Source: Betaproteobacteria bacterium
GTDB lineage: Bacteria; Pseudomonadota; Gammaproteobacteria; Burkholderiales; SG8-41
Assembly: GCA_028291945.1 (NCBI GenBank)
Contig: JAQGNH010000373.1
Location: 1 to 45,283, forward strand
DNA: 45,283 bases
Reading direction: 5' to 3'
Positions 1-7,569 of this stretch are shown here, piece after piece. Both the position numbers and the translations under genes were made by a program. Positions within the stretch are counted from its first letter, which is position 1. Each line of letters begins with the position of its first letter. Below the pieces are notes generated by a model. That model made no database searches. It saw only the letters and a list, made by a program, of their open reading frames with translations, and was not told where the DNA came from.

Positions 1-908
1 GCGGCTATCCACGCTTCTATCCCCCCTTGCAGCGGCCGCACGCGATCGTAACCCTTGTCCATCAGGGTGCGGGCGACACGCGCCGCGCTGGCTTCGTTGG
101 GTCAACTGCAATACACCACCACGTCACGGCCCGCAGGAATGCTCTCCAGCAGGTGCTCGACTGAATCGAGCTCCACCGAAATTGCACCGGGAATACGCCT
201 GGGCTCGAATTCACGCGCAAGCGGCGATCTCGCATCCAGTATTACCGGTTCCGAGCCGTCGCGCATCATCGCGTTCAGCTCATGCACATCGATGCGGATC
301 ATGCGCAAGAAACGGATCAGGAGGAAGCGCTGAACGGCCTTGACCGCGACATATACGAGGACGATCACGCCGACGACTGCGAGCGCGCCCGTGCCCATCG
401 CTTCGATCCAGCCGAGCAGCCATTCGACTTGCTCGCGAAAGAAATAACCGGCGATCACCGGGGCGGCAGCCCACAGCAACGCGGCCGCGGCACTGTACGC
501 GACGAAGCGGCCGAACGATACGCGCATGGCGCCCGCGAGTGGCGGTGCAATCGTTGAAAAACCCGGAATGTATTTAGCGACTACTAACGATGACGGGCCC
601 CACCGCGCGAAAATGTTTTCGGTCTGCTTGACACAGGAATCGGGCTCCATCGAAATACGGCAGAGCGTGCGCAACACGCGGTACCCGTAGCGTTTGCCGG
701 CGAGATACCACGGCACGTCGCCGAGCAACGACGCAATGACCACCACGAGTGTGAGCGGCACGGTATGCAACGTACCTTCGCCAATCAACGCACCTGCGAC
801 GACGAGTATCGGCAAAGATGGGATGGGAACACCGAGCTGCGTCAGCAGCACGTTGACAAAGACGAGCGTAAGGCCGTGCTGCGCGAGCAGCGCCGTTAGT
901 TCGTCCAA
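1..908 (-). CDS. DedA-family membrane protein fused to a rhodanese domain, with in-frame TGA (possible selenoprotein); 3' end outside window
   Basis: The first 200 or so residues are a DedA/SNARE-associated membrane protein, a family of inner-membrane transporters linked to lipid flipping and membrane homeostasis, with several hydrophobic segments and the motif VAKYIPGF. A rhodanese domain follows (VILDARSPLAREFEPRRIPG). The frame meets TGA at 104-102 directly after VVYCS, then continues as PNEASAARVARTL and GGIEAW to the window edge. Homologues usually read YCSCPNEA here, so TGA replaces the second cysteine of the active-site loop; the first cysteine, which aligns with the usual persulfide-forming residue, is kept. 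A small GC hairpin lies about 21 nt beyond the TGA (see finding). Translation probably starts at TTG 908, with GGAG just upstream. If TGA is a stop, the product is a 268-residue DedA protein with half a rhodanese domain. The domain assignment is firm; the meaning of the TGA is open. Confidence 0.85.
69..86 (-). promoter_or_regulatory. Candidate bacterial SECIS-like hairpin downstream of in-frame TGA
   Basis: Read on the minus strand, GCGGCG (86-81), loop CGTGT (80-76) and CGCC-C-GC (75-69) form a six-pair stem with one bulged C and a five-nucleotide loop. The loop begins 21 nt after the TGA and has G as its second base, which fits the loose consensus for bacterial SECIS elements (a G in the first two loop positions, roughly 16-37 nt from UGA). 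Short GC hairpins are common in GC-rich coding DNA, so this is only supportive. No selenocysteine machinery genes are visible in the window. Confidence 0.35.
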
Positions 909-1100
909 CCTAAGCTCCGCCCGATTGCCATAGCGGAATCATAGCGGCCCAAGTGTTCCGGCGCCACCTTCAGCGCTCACGGCTACGGTAACGCTGACCC
1001 ATCAACGATTCTCAAGAACCCAGCGCATTGGCGCAAAGTGTCATTGCGAAGAATGCCGCTCGCGCGCAATGGCAAGCGTTCGCCGCGTACGTAAGCATCC

Positions 1101-1883
1101 TCAGTCGAAGCGGTACGCATCCATCCCGATGACACCGTACGCATAGCTCGAATGCAGGCGCTTTACAGGAACGCCGGGCGTCGCGGCACCCAGTGCAACG
1201 AACAGAGGCACTATGTGTTCTTCTGTGGGATGATTGCGGACCGCGTCCGGTGCGCGTTCGCGATACGCGAGCAGCTCTTCATCGCGCCGCTCTTGCAACG
1301 CTGCGGCGAGCCATTCGCCGAATCGCGTGGCCCATATTGCCGGCGGACTGCCCGGCACCTAATTGCGAAATTCATCGAGGTTGTGAGTAGCGCTGCCCGA
1401 CGCAAGAATCAGGACACCTTCATCGCGCAGCGCCCGTAAGGCGCCGCCGAGCTTCCAGTGGTGCGCAGCGCCGAGTTGCGGCTGCACTGACAATTGCGCG
1501 ACAGGAATATCGGCTTGCGGATACATCAGGATGAGCGGAGTCCACGCGCCGTGGTCCAGGCCGCGCGCTTCGTCCACATCGACCTCCAGCTCGCGTGACC
1601 GGAGTCAATCTGCGACCCTGCTTCCGAGGTCGGGGGCGCCCGGCGCAGGATACCGCAGCCGATACAGTGCGTCCGGGAACCCGTAGAAGTCGTGAATCGT
1701 CTCCGGCTGCGGGGCGAGGCCCACTGTGGGCCGCCGCGTAGTCCAGTGAGCAGACACCGCCAGTATCGACTTCGGACGCGGCAGCGCGTTGCCGAGGTTC
1801 TCGAGAAAACGACGCGCGGGGCTGTTTTCGAGCGGCAGCGTGGGAGCACCGTGCGAGATGAAAAGAGCGGGCATGTTCGCCAT
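1101..1883 (-). pseudogene. ygiD: Class III extradiol ring-cleavage dioxygenase (YgiD/DODA type), interrupted by two nonsense codons
   Basis: Three fragments in one reading frame rebuild a full-length protein of about 260 residues, the normal family size. The family shares the LigB/DOPA 4,5-dioxygenase fold with a histidine-bound metal. Visible landmarks are SHGAP and SAHW near the N terminus, HDFYGFP, then GLDHGAW and SGSATHNL in the middle, and NHPTEEHIVPLFVALGAA near the C terminus. The frame is broken by TGA at 1607-1605 (after GSRVAD, where E. coli YgiD has Leu) and TAG at 1361-1359 (after LDEFRN). Both fit single C-to-T changes (CGA to TGA, CAG to TAG), and there is no frameshift, which suggests recent inactivation. 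The ATG start is at 1883. Sequencing error or stop-codon suppression are the alternatives. Confidence 0.85.
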
Positions 1884-2089
1884 GGGGCCCTGCCTAGAAC
1901 TTAAGAAGCGCTGATCCGCGCCTCAATCAAACAAGAGCACGGGTGTCCGCAAAAAGATTAGGGTGATCGGTAGCGTTAAAGCTGTATTGCAAGGAGCGCA
2001 CCGGCTCGGTCGCCCTAAGCGATCTCGCTGGCGGCATGATAACTATATATGCGGTTCAGTTTGTACGCGCACTATTACATTTGTAACAG

Positions 2090-2119
2090 CAGTGCGGGCC
2101 CTTTATCAGACCCGCACTG
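2090..2119 (-). terminator. Stem-loop after small exported-protein gene, terminator-like
   Basis: CAGTGCGGG (2090-2098) and CCCGCACTG (2111-2119) form a perfect nine-pair stem with a 12-nt loop, ten bases past the stop codon of the gene ending at 2129. There is no strong T run on the minus strand, so it may be a weak intrinsic terminator or an mRNA 3'-end stabiliser. Confidence 0.5.
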
Positions 2120-2128
2120 GCCCCATGC

Positions 2129-2380
2129 TCAGTCGTCAATCACGATTCCGGCGAGATTCCCCGGAAACGGGTCACCCGTCTGGAGCTCTCGGTCGCCTTC
2201 GTGCCGATCGGCGTAAGTGTCGAACGGCACGAGCGTGAAGCTCGCCTCCGCATCGGCAGGATACGGCGATACGACCTGAGGCTTGGGCATCCATTCATGC
2301 CTGTCGCGCACAATGGACCAAGCGCTCTGTGTACCCGCTATGAGTGCGGTTAAGACCAATGCTTGAACAATGCGTTTCAT
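2129..2380 (-). CDS. Small exported protein of unknown function (83 aa)
   Basis: I do not recognise this family. The ATG at 2380 is preceded by AAAGGAGT at good spacing, which decides the start over longer in-frame options. The N terminus (MKRIVQALVLTALIAGTQSAWS) is a convincing Sec signal peptide with cleavage near residue 21, leaving about 60 residues. The mature part is acidic and proline-containing (MPKPQVVSPYPADAEASF) and ends with YADRHEGDRELQTGDPFPGN. It has no cysteine and no obvious metal motif, so it is probably a small periplasmic protein. It stands alone, with a stem-loop after the stop and repeats upstream. That it is a gene is well supported; its function is unknown. Confidence 0.65.
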   Translation of the reverse strand: MKRIVQALVLTALIAGTQSAWSIVRDRHEWMPKPQVVSPYPADAEASFTLVPFDTYADRHEGDRELQTGDPFPGNLAGIVIDD

Positions 2381-2569
2381 CGCAGACTCCTTTGATCCCC
2401 GGAAAGTGCGCATCTGCAGCAGCGCTGCTGTTGCAAGACCTGTAAGCTGCGCACGAGAACTTCAGATCCCGATCTCCCGTCGCGTAATGGCGACTTCGAT
2501 GACACGCATCTTATTCAGTGCTCGGGATGGTTTGAATCAGCGTGATGGACTATAACAAACGGGTTAAGT

Positions 2570-2638
2570 GCTCCCTCCGGGAGGAGGCGGAGCACGAACA
2601 GGGAGAACCCAAGGTTCTCCGTTACCTCTTTCCTACGG
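2570..2638 (-). repeat. Family A palindromic intergenic repeat, copy 1
   Basis: Read on the minus strand this unit starts CCGTAGGAAAGAGGTAACGG, then has the hairpin GGAGAACCTTGGGTTCTCC, the link CTGTTCGT and the second hairpin CCTCCTCCCGGAGGGAG. The same order recurs at 34050-34121 and 36555-36675, and in degenerate form at 2687-2741. It lies in the 388-base gene-free stretch 2381-2769, which otherwise holds no recognisable gene. It resembles REP or MITE-like dispersed palindromes. Confidence 0.8.
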
Positions 2639-2686
2639 CTGCACCGCCATGAGCTCAATGTGATGGAGCGATCGATAGAGCCCCTA

Positions 2687-2741
2687 AGGAGGGGGAGGTT
2701 ACGGAGGGGAACCTTTGGTTCCTCTCTGTTCGTGTTAAGGA
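2687..2741 (+). repeat. Family A palindromic intergenic repeat, degenerate copy 2
   Basis: This copy is oriented opposite to copy 1. It keeps GGAGGTTACGG, the inverted pair GGAACC/GGTTCC and CTGTTCGT but lacks the final GC hairpin. Together with copy 1 it forms a facing pair upstream of small-protein gene 2129-2380 and just beyond the thioredoxin stop codon, where it could form a large hairpin in RNA. Confidence 0.6.
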
Positions 2742-2769
2742 GCGGTCGCGACAAGGGACGCGAAGCGGC

Positions 2770-3141
2770 CTATGTCGCGGACTGCTCCTGGGCGGCGATG
2801 TCTTCGCGAACCTGATTCATATCGAGCGCCTTCGCCTGATCGACCACGCTCTCGAGTCCAGCGGCCGGCAGCGCGCCGGCTTGCGAGAACACGATCACCT
2901 GCTCGCGGAAAACCATCAGCGTCGGTATCGAGCGGATAGCGAAGTGGCCTGCGAGCTCCTGCTCCTCGTCGGTATTAACTTTCGCGAAAACAACTTCCGG
3001 GTACTTGGCGGAAGCGGCTTCGAAAACCGGCGCAAAGCCTTTACACGGGCCGCACCATGGCGCCCAGAAATCGACGATGACGAGCTCCTTCCCGGTCACG
3101 AAGCTTTCAAAGTTGTCTTTGGTGAGATCAATGGTGGACAT
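2770..3141 (-). CDS. Thioredoxin-family protein
   Basis: A cytoplasmic thiol-disulfide oxidoreductase. The redox motif WCGPC is at residues 29-33 inside VDFWAPWCGPCKGF, and the cis-proline loop RSIPTLMVF is present, so the fold and active site are intact. At 123 residues it is slightly longer than a classical thioredoxin (about 108) because of a polar C-terminal tail after residue 105. No signal peptide is visible. The ATG at 3141 has GAGGAAC upstream. It lies 145 bases from the ndh stop codon on the same strand and could be the distal gene of that transcript. It may be a secondary rather than the housekeeping thioredoxin, so no symbol is assigned. Confidence 0.9.
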   Translation of the reverse strand: MSTIDLTKDNFESFVTGKELVIVDFWAPWCGPCKGFAPVFEAASAKYPEVVFAKVNTDEEQELAGHFAIRSIPTLMVFREQVIVFSQAGALPAAGLESVVDQAKALDMNQVREDIAAQEQSAT

Positions 3142-3286
3142 GTGTGTTCCTCATACGCGCTAAGCCGTGATTGGGAAAAGCCCTTTGCAGAGAAGCACGT
3201 GCCGCGCCTAAGCGTTGAAGTGAGTGTTTGCAGTTCGACTTGACGCCAACCGGCGTGCCGTCAGCACGTCATGCCCCAGCTTACGT

Positions 3287-4603
3287 TCAATGCAGCTTCA
3301 CCCTGGGCTCGGTGCGCCGCGTAAAAAGCCTTCCCAGCAAATCGAAAATAACTATTGCGGCGCCATGCAGAGCGTAGAGATGCATGCGATAAAGTGCGAT
3401 GTACATCAGACGCGCGAAGAACCCTTCGACGAAGAGGGCGCCACCCATGAGCTTGCCCATGAGGCTTCCGACCGTGCTGTATTCGCCGAGCGAAACGAGC
3501 GAACCAAAGTCACGATAGATGTAAGTGTGCAGAGGCTTGCCTTCAAGGCGACGTCGAAGATTCCGGAAAAGATGTGTCGCCTCCTGATGTGCAGCCTGCG
3601 CGCGAGCCGGGACGCAAGGCGCATGCTCCGGCCACGGACAGCACGCACAATCGCCGATGGCAAAGACGTCAGGGTCGCCTGTAGTCTGGAGCGTCTGGTG
3701 GACGATCAGCTGATTCAGCCGGTTGCTTTCGAGGCCGTCGAGATCGGCGAGAAAATCGGGCGCTTTGATGCCCGCCGCCCACACCGTGAGCTCGGCAGGA
3801 ATCGCGCGACCGCTCGCCGTGAGCACCGAGTGTGCCTGCACTTCGGTGACGCGCTCGCCCGTCAGCACCTCCACATGCAGCGACTTCAATAGATCCTGAG
3901 CTGCAAGCGCCACCCGTTCGGGCAGCGCAGGAAGTATGCGGGGCCCAGCCTCGATAATCGTCATCCGGATATCGCGCTCCGGATCGATCTTCCCGAATCC
4001 ATAGGCAACGAGCTCGCGGGTTGTCTTGTGCAGCTCGGCTGCCAGCTCCACGCCCGTGGCGCCTGCCCCGATAATGGCCACCTTGAGCTGCCCGGGTCCG
4101 AGTGGCGTCGTCTGCGCGTTCGCTCGGATGCAGGCGTTGACGAGGCGCCTGTGAAAGTGTTCCGCTTGATCCGGCGTGTCGAGGCTGATCGCGTACTCTC
4201 GAGCACCCGGAGTTCCGAAGTCGTTCGTCCTACTGCCAACCGCGATGACCAGCATGTCGTAATGAATCTCGCGCCGCGGGATCAGTTCCTCGTTTTTGTC
4301 CTCGTCATACGTTGGCGCGATCCGGACGACGCGCCGAGCGCGGTCGAGCCCGTCCACTCTGCCGAGCTGGAAGTCGAAGTGATGCCATCGCGCCTGCGCC
4401 AGATAATCGAGATCGTGCTCGTAGAGATCGAGGCTGCCGGCCGCGACTTCATGAAGCAGCGGCTTCCAGAGGTGCGTGCGCGCGCAATCTATCAGCGTCG
4501 TTCGTGCACGCTTGTCCCGTCCCAGCGAATCACCCAGGCGCGTGGCAAGTTCGAGACCGCCCGCACCGCCGCCGACGATGACTATGTGGTGAGGTTCTGC
4601 CAA
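3287..4603 (-). CDS. ndh: Type II NADH:quinone oxidoreductase (NDH-2)
   Basis: A single-subunit, non-proton-pumping NADH dehydrogenase that passes electrons to membrane quinone. Two Rossmann motifs are visible: IVIVGGGAGGLELA near residue 8 for FAD, and VAIIGAGATGVELAAELH near residue 175 for NADH. The FAD-site motif DVFAIGDCA lies near residue 315. The C terminus has the membrane-anchoring amphipathic region FFARLMYIALYRMHLYALHG also found in E. coli Ndh. Length (438 aa) is normal. The start appears to be TTG 4603, since the FAD motif follows at once and no ATG or GTG lies just upstream. It is transcribed in the same direction as pabB, 112 bases away. Confidence 0.93.
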   Translation of the reverse strand: MAEPHHIVIVGGGAGGLELATRLGDSLGRDKRARTTLIDCARTHLWKPLLHEVAAGSLDLYEHDLDYLAQARWHHFDFQLGRVDGLDRARRVVRIAPTYDEDKNEELIPRREIHYDMLVIAVGSRTNDFGTPGAREYAISLDTPDQAEHFHRRLVNACIRANAQTTPLGPGQLKVAIIGAGATGVELAAELHKTTRELVAYGFGKIDPERDIRMTIIEAGPRILPALPERVALAAQDLLKSLHVEVLTGERVTEVQAHSVLTASGRAIPAELTVWAAGIKAPDFLADLDGLESNRLNQLIVHQTLQTTGDPDVFAIGDCACCPWPEHAPCVPARAQAAHQEATHLFRNLRRRLEGKPLHTYIYRDFGSLVSLGEYSTVGSLMGKLMGGALFVEGFFARLMYIALYRMHLYALHGAAIVIFDLLGRLFTRRTEPRVKLH

Positions 4604-4721
4604 CTGTTTACTCGTAACGGTAGGTTGGAGGCGTGGGCCGTGCAGTTAGATCAAGCACAGCTGTTTACCTTCGGTGCCTGTCGCAATGTGCGGGCGCGTC
4701 TTCGGGTCTACGACTCACTGC

Positions 4722-6116
4722 TCAAGGCTCACGGCGTATGAGTTGTGCCGAGCTTCGCTGCAGCACGCTGAGCAGGGCTGAGGCCTTGTCGAACGTCTCC
4801 TGATACTCATCCTCCACGCGGGAGTCCGCGATGATACCGCCGCCGGCCCAGAAGCGTATTTCACCGCGGGACATCACCATCGTGCGAATCGCGATGTTCA
4901 CGTCCATGTTGCCGTCGAAACCGAGATAGCCTATCGCGCCGCAGTACACACCGCGGCGGTGCGGCTCCAGCTCCTCGATGATCTGCATGGCGCGCAGTTT
5001 GGGCGCGCCCGTGATCGAGCCTCCGGGAAAGCAGCCGCGCAGCAGATCGATCGCGTCGCGGTTCTGTGCGAGCTCGCCTGTAACGGTGCTCACCAGATGA
5101 TGCACGGTCGCGAAGCTTTCGACGTCGAAAAGGCGCGGCACCTTGACCGTGCCGAGGCGGCAGTTCTTCGAGAGGTCGTTTCGCAGCAGGTCGACGATCA
5201 TCACGTTTTCGGCGCGATCTTTCTCGCTCGTGCGAAGCCGCTCGGCGAGCTCCGCGTCGAGTCGAGGGTGACCCGCGCGGCGCCGCGTCCCCTTGATCGG
5301 TTTCGTTTCGACGCGCCCATTTTCGACTTTCAAAAATCGTTCCGGGGACGCTGACAGCACCTGTGCATAGGGGGTGCTGAGATACGCTGCGAAAGGTGCA
5401 GGGTTCAGAATGCGCAAACCCTGGTACGCGTGCCACGGATCACCCGCTGCCGGGGCGCTGAAGCGCTGGGCGAGATTGACCTGGTAGCAATCACCTTCGG
5501 CGATGTAGCGTTTGATTCGGTCGAATGCGTGCGCATAACTTTCCGGAGTCATGTTCGATGCGATGGGCGCAGTGACACGGAACGGTGCGCGCTCACGCTC
5601 GGTGGGAGGATCACTGAAGAGCGCTACGAGGCCGTTCCACTTGATGTCCGTTTCCGGGTCACGGCCTTGTCCCACCATCCATGTACGTCGTTCGAGATGA
5701 TCGACCACGAGCGCCCAATCGTAAATGCCGACCGCCATATCCGGAATGCGCTCGGCATCCTGTGCGACCGAGGGCAGTCGCTCGATGCGGCGCGCAAGAT
5801 CGTACGAGAAATAGCCGATCGCGCCCCCGCAAAAAGGGAGGAAGCTCCCGCACGCCGTGTCGGTGTCGAGCTGCTCGCGCAGGAGCGAAAATGGATCGCC
5901 TCGGGTGAGCGTTATGCTGTCAGTGTGTATCTCCGTGAGGTTGCCGCGCGTGACGAGGCGCACGTGGGGCCGGGCCGCAAGGATGTCGTAGCGAGACTGG
6001 CCGGGGTGATGCGGCCCGCTGTCGAGAAAAACCGCCCAGGGCCAATCTGCGATCGCTTCGAACAGCATGGCGCTGTCGGCGCGATAAGGCAGTTCAGTCA
6101 GCAGCGGTGGGGGCAT
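4722..6116 (-). CDS. pabB: Aminodeoxychorismate synthase component I
   Basis: Converts chorismate with ammonia from the glutaminase partner to 4-amino-4-deoxychorismate, the first committed step to p-aminobenzoate and folate. The chorismate-binding domain fills the C-terminal two thirds, with the PabB-type motif KPIKGTRRR (Lys in PIKGT separates PabB from anthranilate synthase TrpE), SASPERFL, ENVMIVDLLRNDL, PGGSITGAPKLRAM and AGGGIIADS. The N-terminal domain has FCGGAIGYFSYDLAR. There is no fused lyase or glutaminase, so partners must be encoded elsewhere. ATG 6116 is preferred, with GGTGA upstream; TTG 6122 is an in-frame alternative. A short repeat lies immediately upstream. Confidence 0.92.
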   Translation of the reverse strand: MPPPLLTELPYRADSAMLFEAIADWPWAVFLDSGPHHPGQSRYDILAARPHVRLVTRGNLTEIHTDSITLTRGDPFSLLREQLDTDTACGSFLPFCGGAIGYFSYDLARRIERLPSVAQDAERIPDMAVGIYDWALVVDHLERRTWMVGQGRDPETDIKWNGLVALFSDPPTERERAPFRVTAPIASNMTPESYAHAFDRIKRYIAEGDCYQVNLAQRFSAPAAGDPWHAYQGLRILNPAPFAAYLSTPYAQVLSASPERFLKVENGRVETKPIKGTRRRAGHPRLDAELAERLRTSEKDRAENVMIVDLLRNDLSKNCRLGTVKVPRLFDVESFATVHHLVSTVTGELAQNRDAIDLLRGCFPGGSITGAPKLRAMQIIEELEPHRRGVYCGAIGYLGFDGNMDVNIAIRTMVMSRGEIRFWAGGGIIADSRVEDEYQETFDKASALLSVLQRSSAQLIRREP

Positions 6117-6124
6117 ACTCAAAA

Positions 6125-6170
6125 GCTTTCACCACAAAGGACACGAAGGACACAAAGGAAGAGAAAAATC
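6125..6170 (+). repeat. Family D low-complexity repeat (GGACACAAAGGAAG type)
   Basis: The stretch ACAAAGGACACGAAGGACAC and the following AAAGGAAGAG form a short purine-rich array with period near 9-11. A related array, GGACGCAAAGGAAG, is found at 44500-44620. The rest of the 186-base gap to frmA (6117-6302) shows no gene. Confidence 0.55.
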
Positions 6171-6302
6171 AAAACAACTATTAGGACGCCGACTAGGTTT
6201 ACCAGCGCTATGTTGCAGCAACACCGTGGTCCTGGTAGACGTAGATCGGCAGTGAACTATGCAATAAATCTTCCCTCGTGTCGTTGTGATAAATGGTCTT
6301 GG

Positions 6303-7412
6303 TCAAAAAACAACCACGCTCCGGATCGACTTGCCTGCGTGCATGAGGTCGAATCCCTTATTGATGTCGTCGAGCTTGAGGGTGTGCGTAATGAGGTCGT
6401 CGATGTTGATCTTGCCATCCATGTACCAATCGACGATCTTGGGAACATCGCGACGGCCCTTTGCGCCGCCGAACGCCGTTCCTTTCCAGACCCTTCCCGT
6501 GACGAGCTGAAAAGGGCGCGTGCGAATTTCCTGGCCCGCGCCGGCCACACCGATGATCACCGAAACGCCCCAGCCTTTGTGGCAGCACTCCAGCGCCTGG
6601 CGCATGACATCGACGTTGCCGATGCATTCGAAGCTGTAATCGGCGCCGCCCCTGGTCAGGTTCACGAGGTGAGGCACCAGATCGCCTTCCATCTCATTGG
6701 GATTCACGAAGTGCGTCATGCCGAATTTCTCGGCGAGCGCGCGCCGTGATGGATTGAGATCGACGCCGACGATCATGTTTGCGCCCGCAAGGCGCGCCCC
6801 TTGGATCACGTTGAGCCCGATCCCGCCCAGCCCGAACACGACGACATTCGCGCCTGGCTCGACTTTCGCCGTGTTGATCACTGCGCCGAGGCCAGTGGTC
6901 ACGCCGCAGCCGATGTAGCACACCTTGTCGAACGGAGCGTCATCGCGAATTTTTGCGAGGGCAATCTCGGGCACCACGGTGTAATTCGAAAACGTCGACG
7001 TGCCCATGTAATGCAGCACTTTCTCGCCATCGAGCGAAAAACGGCTCGTCGCGTCAGGCATCAATCCCTGACCCTGAGTTATCCGTATCGCCTGACACAG
7101 ATTGGTCTTGTCCGATACACAATATTCACATTGGCGGCATTCGGGGACGTAAAGGGGAATGACATGATCGCCTTTCCTCAGCGATGTCACTCCCGGACCG
7201 ATATCGACGACGATGCCCGCCCCTTCGTGTCCCAGGATCGACGGAAACAAACCTTCGGGATCTGCGCCAGACAATGTGAATTCATCGGTGTGGCATACGC
7301 CTGTCGCTTTGATTTCGACCAGCACCTCCCCGGCCTTCGGACCCTCCAGATCGACCGTTTCGATCGCGAGAGGCGCACCTGCTTTGTGCGCGACGGCGGC
7401 TTTTACTTTCAT
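6303..7412 (-). CDS. frmA: S-(hydroxymethyl)glutathione dehydrogenase / class III alcohol dehydrogenase
   Basis: Oxidises S-hydroxymethylglutathione, formed from formaldehyde and glutathione, to S-formylglutathione; it can also reduce S-nitrosoglutathione. The 369-residue chain has the class III layout: catalytic zinc site VCHTDEF and LGHEGAGIV, structural zinc cysteines in [16 protein letters not shown], and the NAD-binding [13 protein letters not shown] near residue 195. A formyl-glutathione hydrolase (frmB) gene would often follow but is absent, as is a frmR repressor. The ATG at 7412 fits the family N terminus. A family B repeat unit begins 19 bases upstream. Confidence 0.95.
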   Translation of the reverse strand: MKVKAAVAHKAGAPLAIETVDLEGPKAGEVLVEIKATGVCHTDEFTLSGADPEGLFPSILGHEGAGIVVDIGPGVTSLRKGDHVIPLYVPECRQCEYCVSDKTNLCQAIRITQGQGLMPDATSRFSLDGEKVLHYMGTSTFSNYTVVPEIALAKIRDDAPFDKVCYIGCGVTTGLGAVINTAKVEPGANVVVFGLGGIGLNVIQGARLAGANMIVGVDLNPSRRALAEKFGMTHFVNPNEMEGDLVPHLVNLTRGGADYSFECIGNVDVMRQALECCHKGWGVSVIIGVAGAGQEIRTRPFQLVTGRVWKGTAFGGAKGRRDVPKIVDWYMDGKINIDDLITHTLKLDDINKGFDLMHAGKSIRSVVVF

Positions 7413-7430
7413 GGCGAGGCTCTCAATTCA

Positions 7431-7569
7431 AATGATGAATGATGAATGCGGAAGGATGAATTAGCAATCTAAGCTGACATGGTCGAACCTGTTTTGAACG
7501 TCGGCGCTCGGTCTCACGCTTCCAGCCATCGTTTATCATTCATCATTCCGCACTCATCGTTCATCATTG
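7431..7569. repeat. Family B paired inverted array (TGATGAATG / CATTCATCA), unit B1
   Basis: The left arm AATGATGAATGATGAATGCG (7431-7450) and right arm TTTATCATTCATCATTCCGC (7532-7551) are near-perfect inverted copies, extended by ACTCATCGTTCATCATTG. They flank about 80 unique bases. The unit sits between the divergent frmA and gluQ genes, and its right arm runs into the inferred TTG start of gluQ. Similar units occur at 35120-35204 and 35425-35514. Confidence 0.8.

Noticed and set aside
1605-1607. TGA in the ygiD-like gene as a selenocysteine codon
   Set aside because: The aligned position is Leu in E. coli YgiD, not Cys, and the same gene has a further TAG stop. Nonsense mutation is simpler.
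2515-2754. Minus-strand open frame of 79 codons
   Set aside because: Made almost wholly of family A repeat DNA; not a protein gene.
5430-6749. Plus-strand open frame of 439 codons
   Set aside because: It lies opposite pabB and frmA, both with full family motifs, and its translation shows no recognisable domain. Antisense shadow of GC-rich genes.
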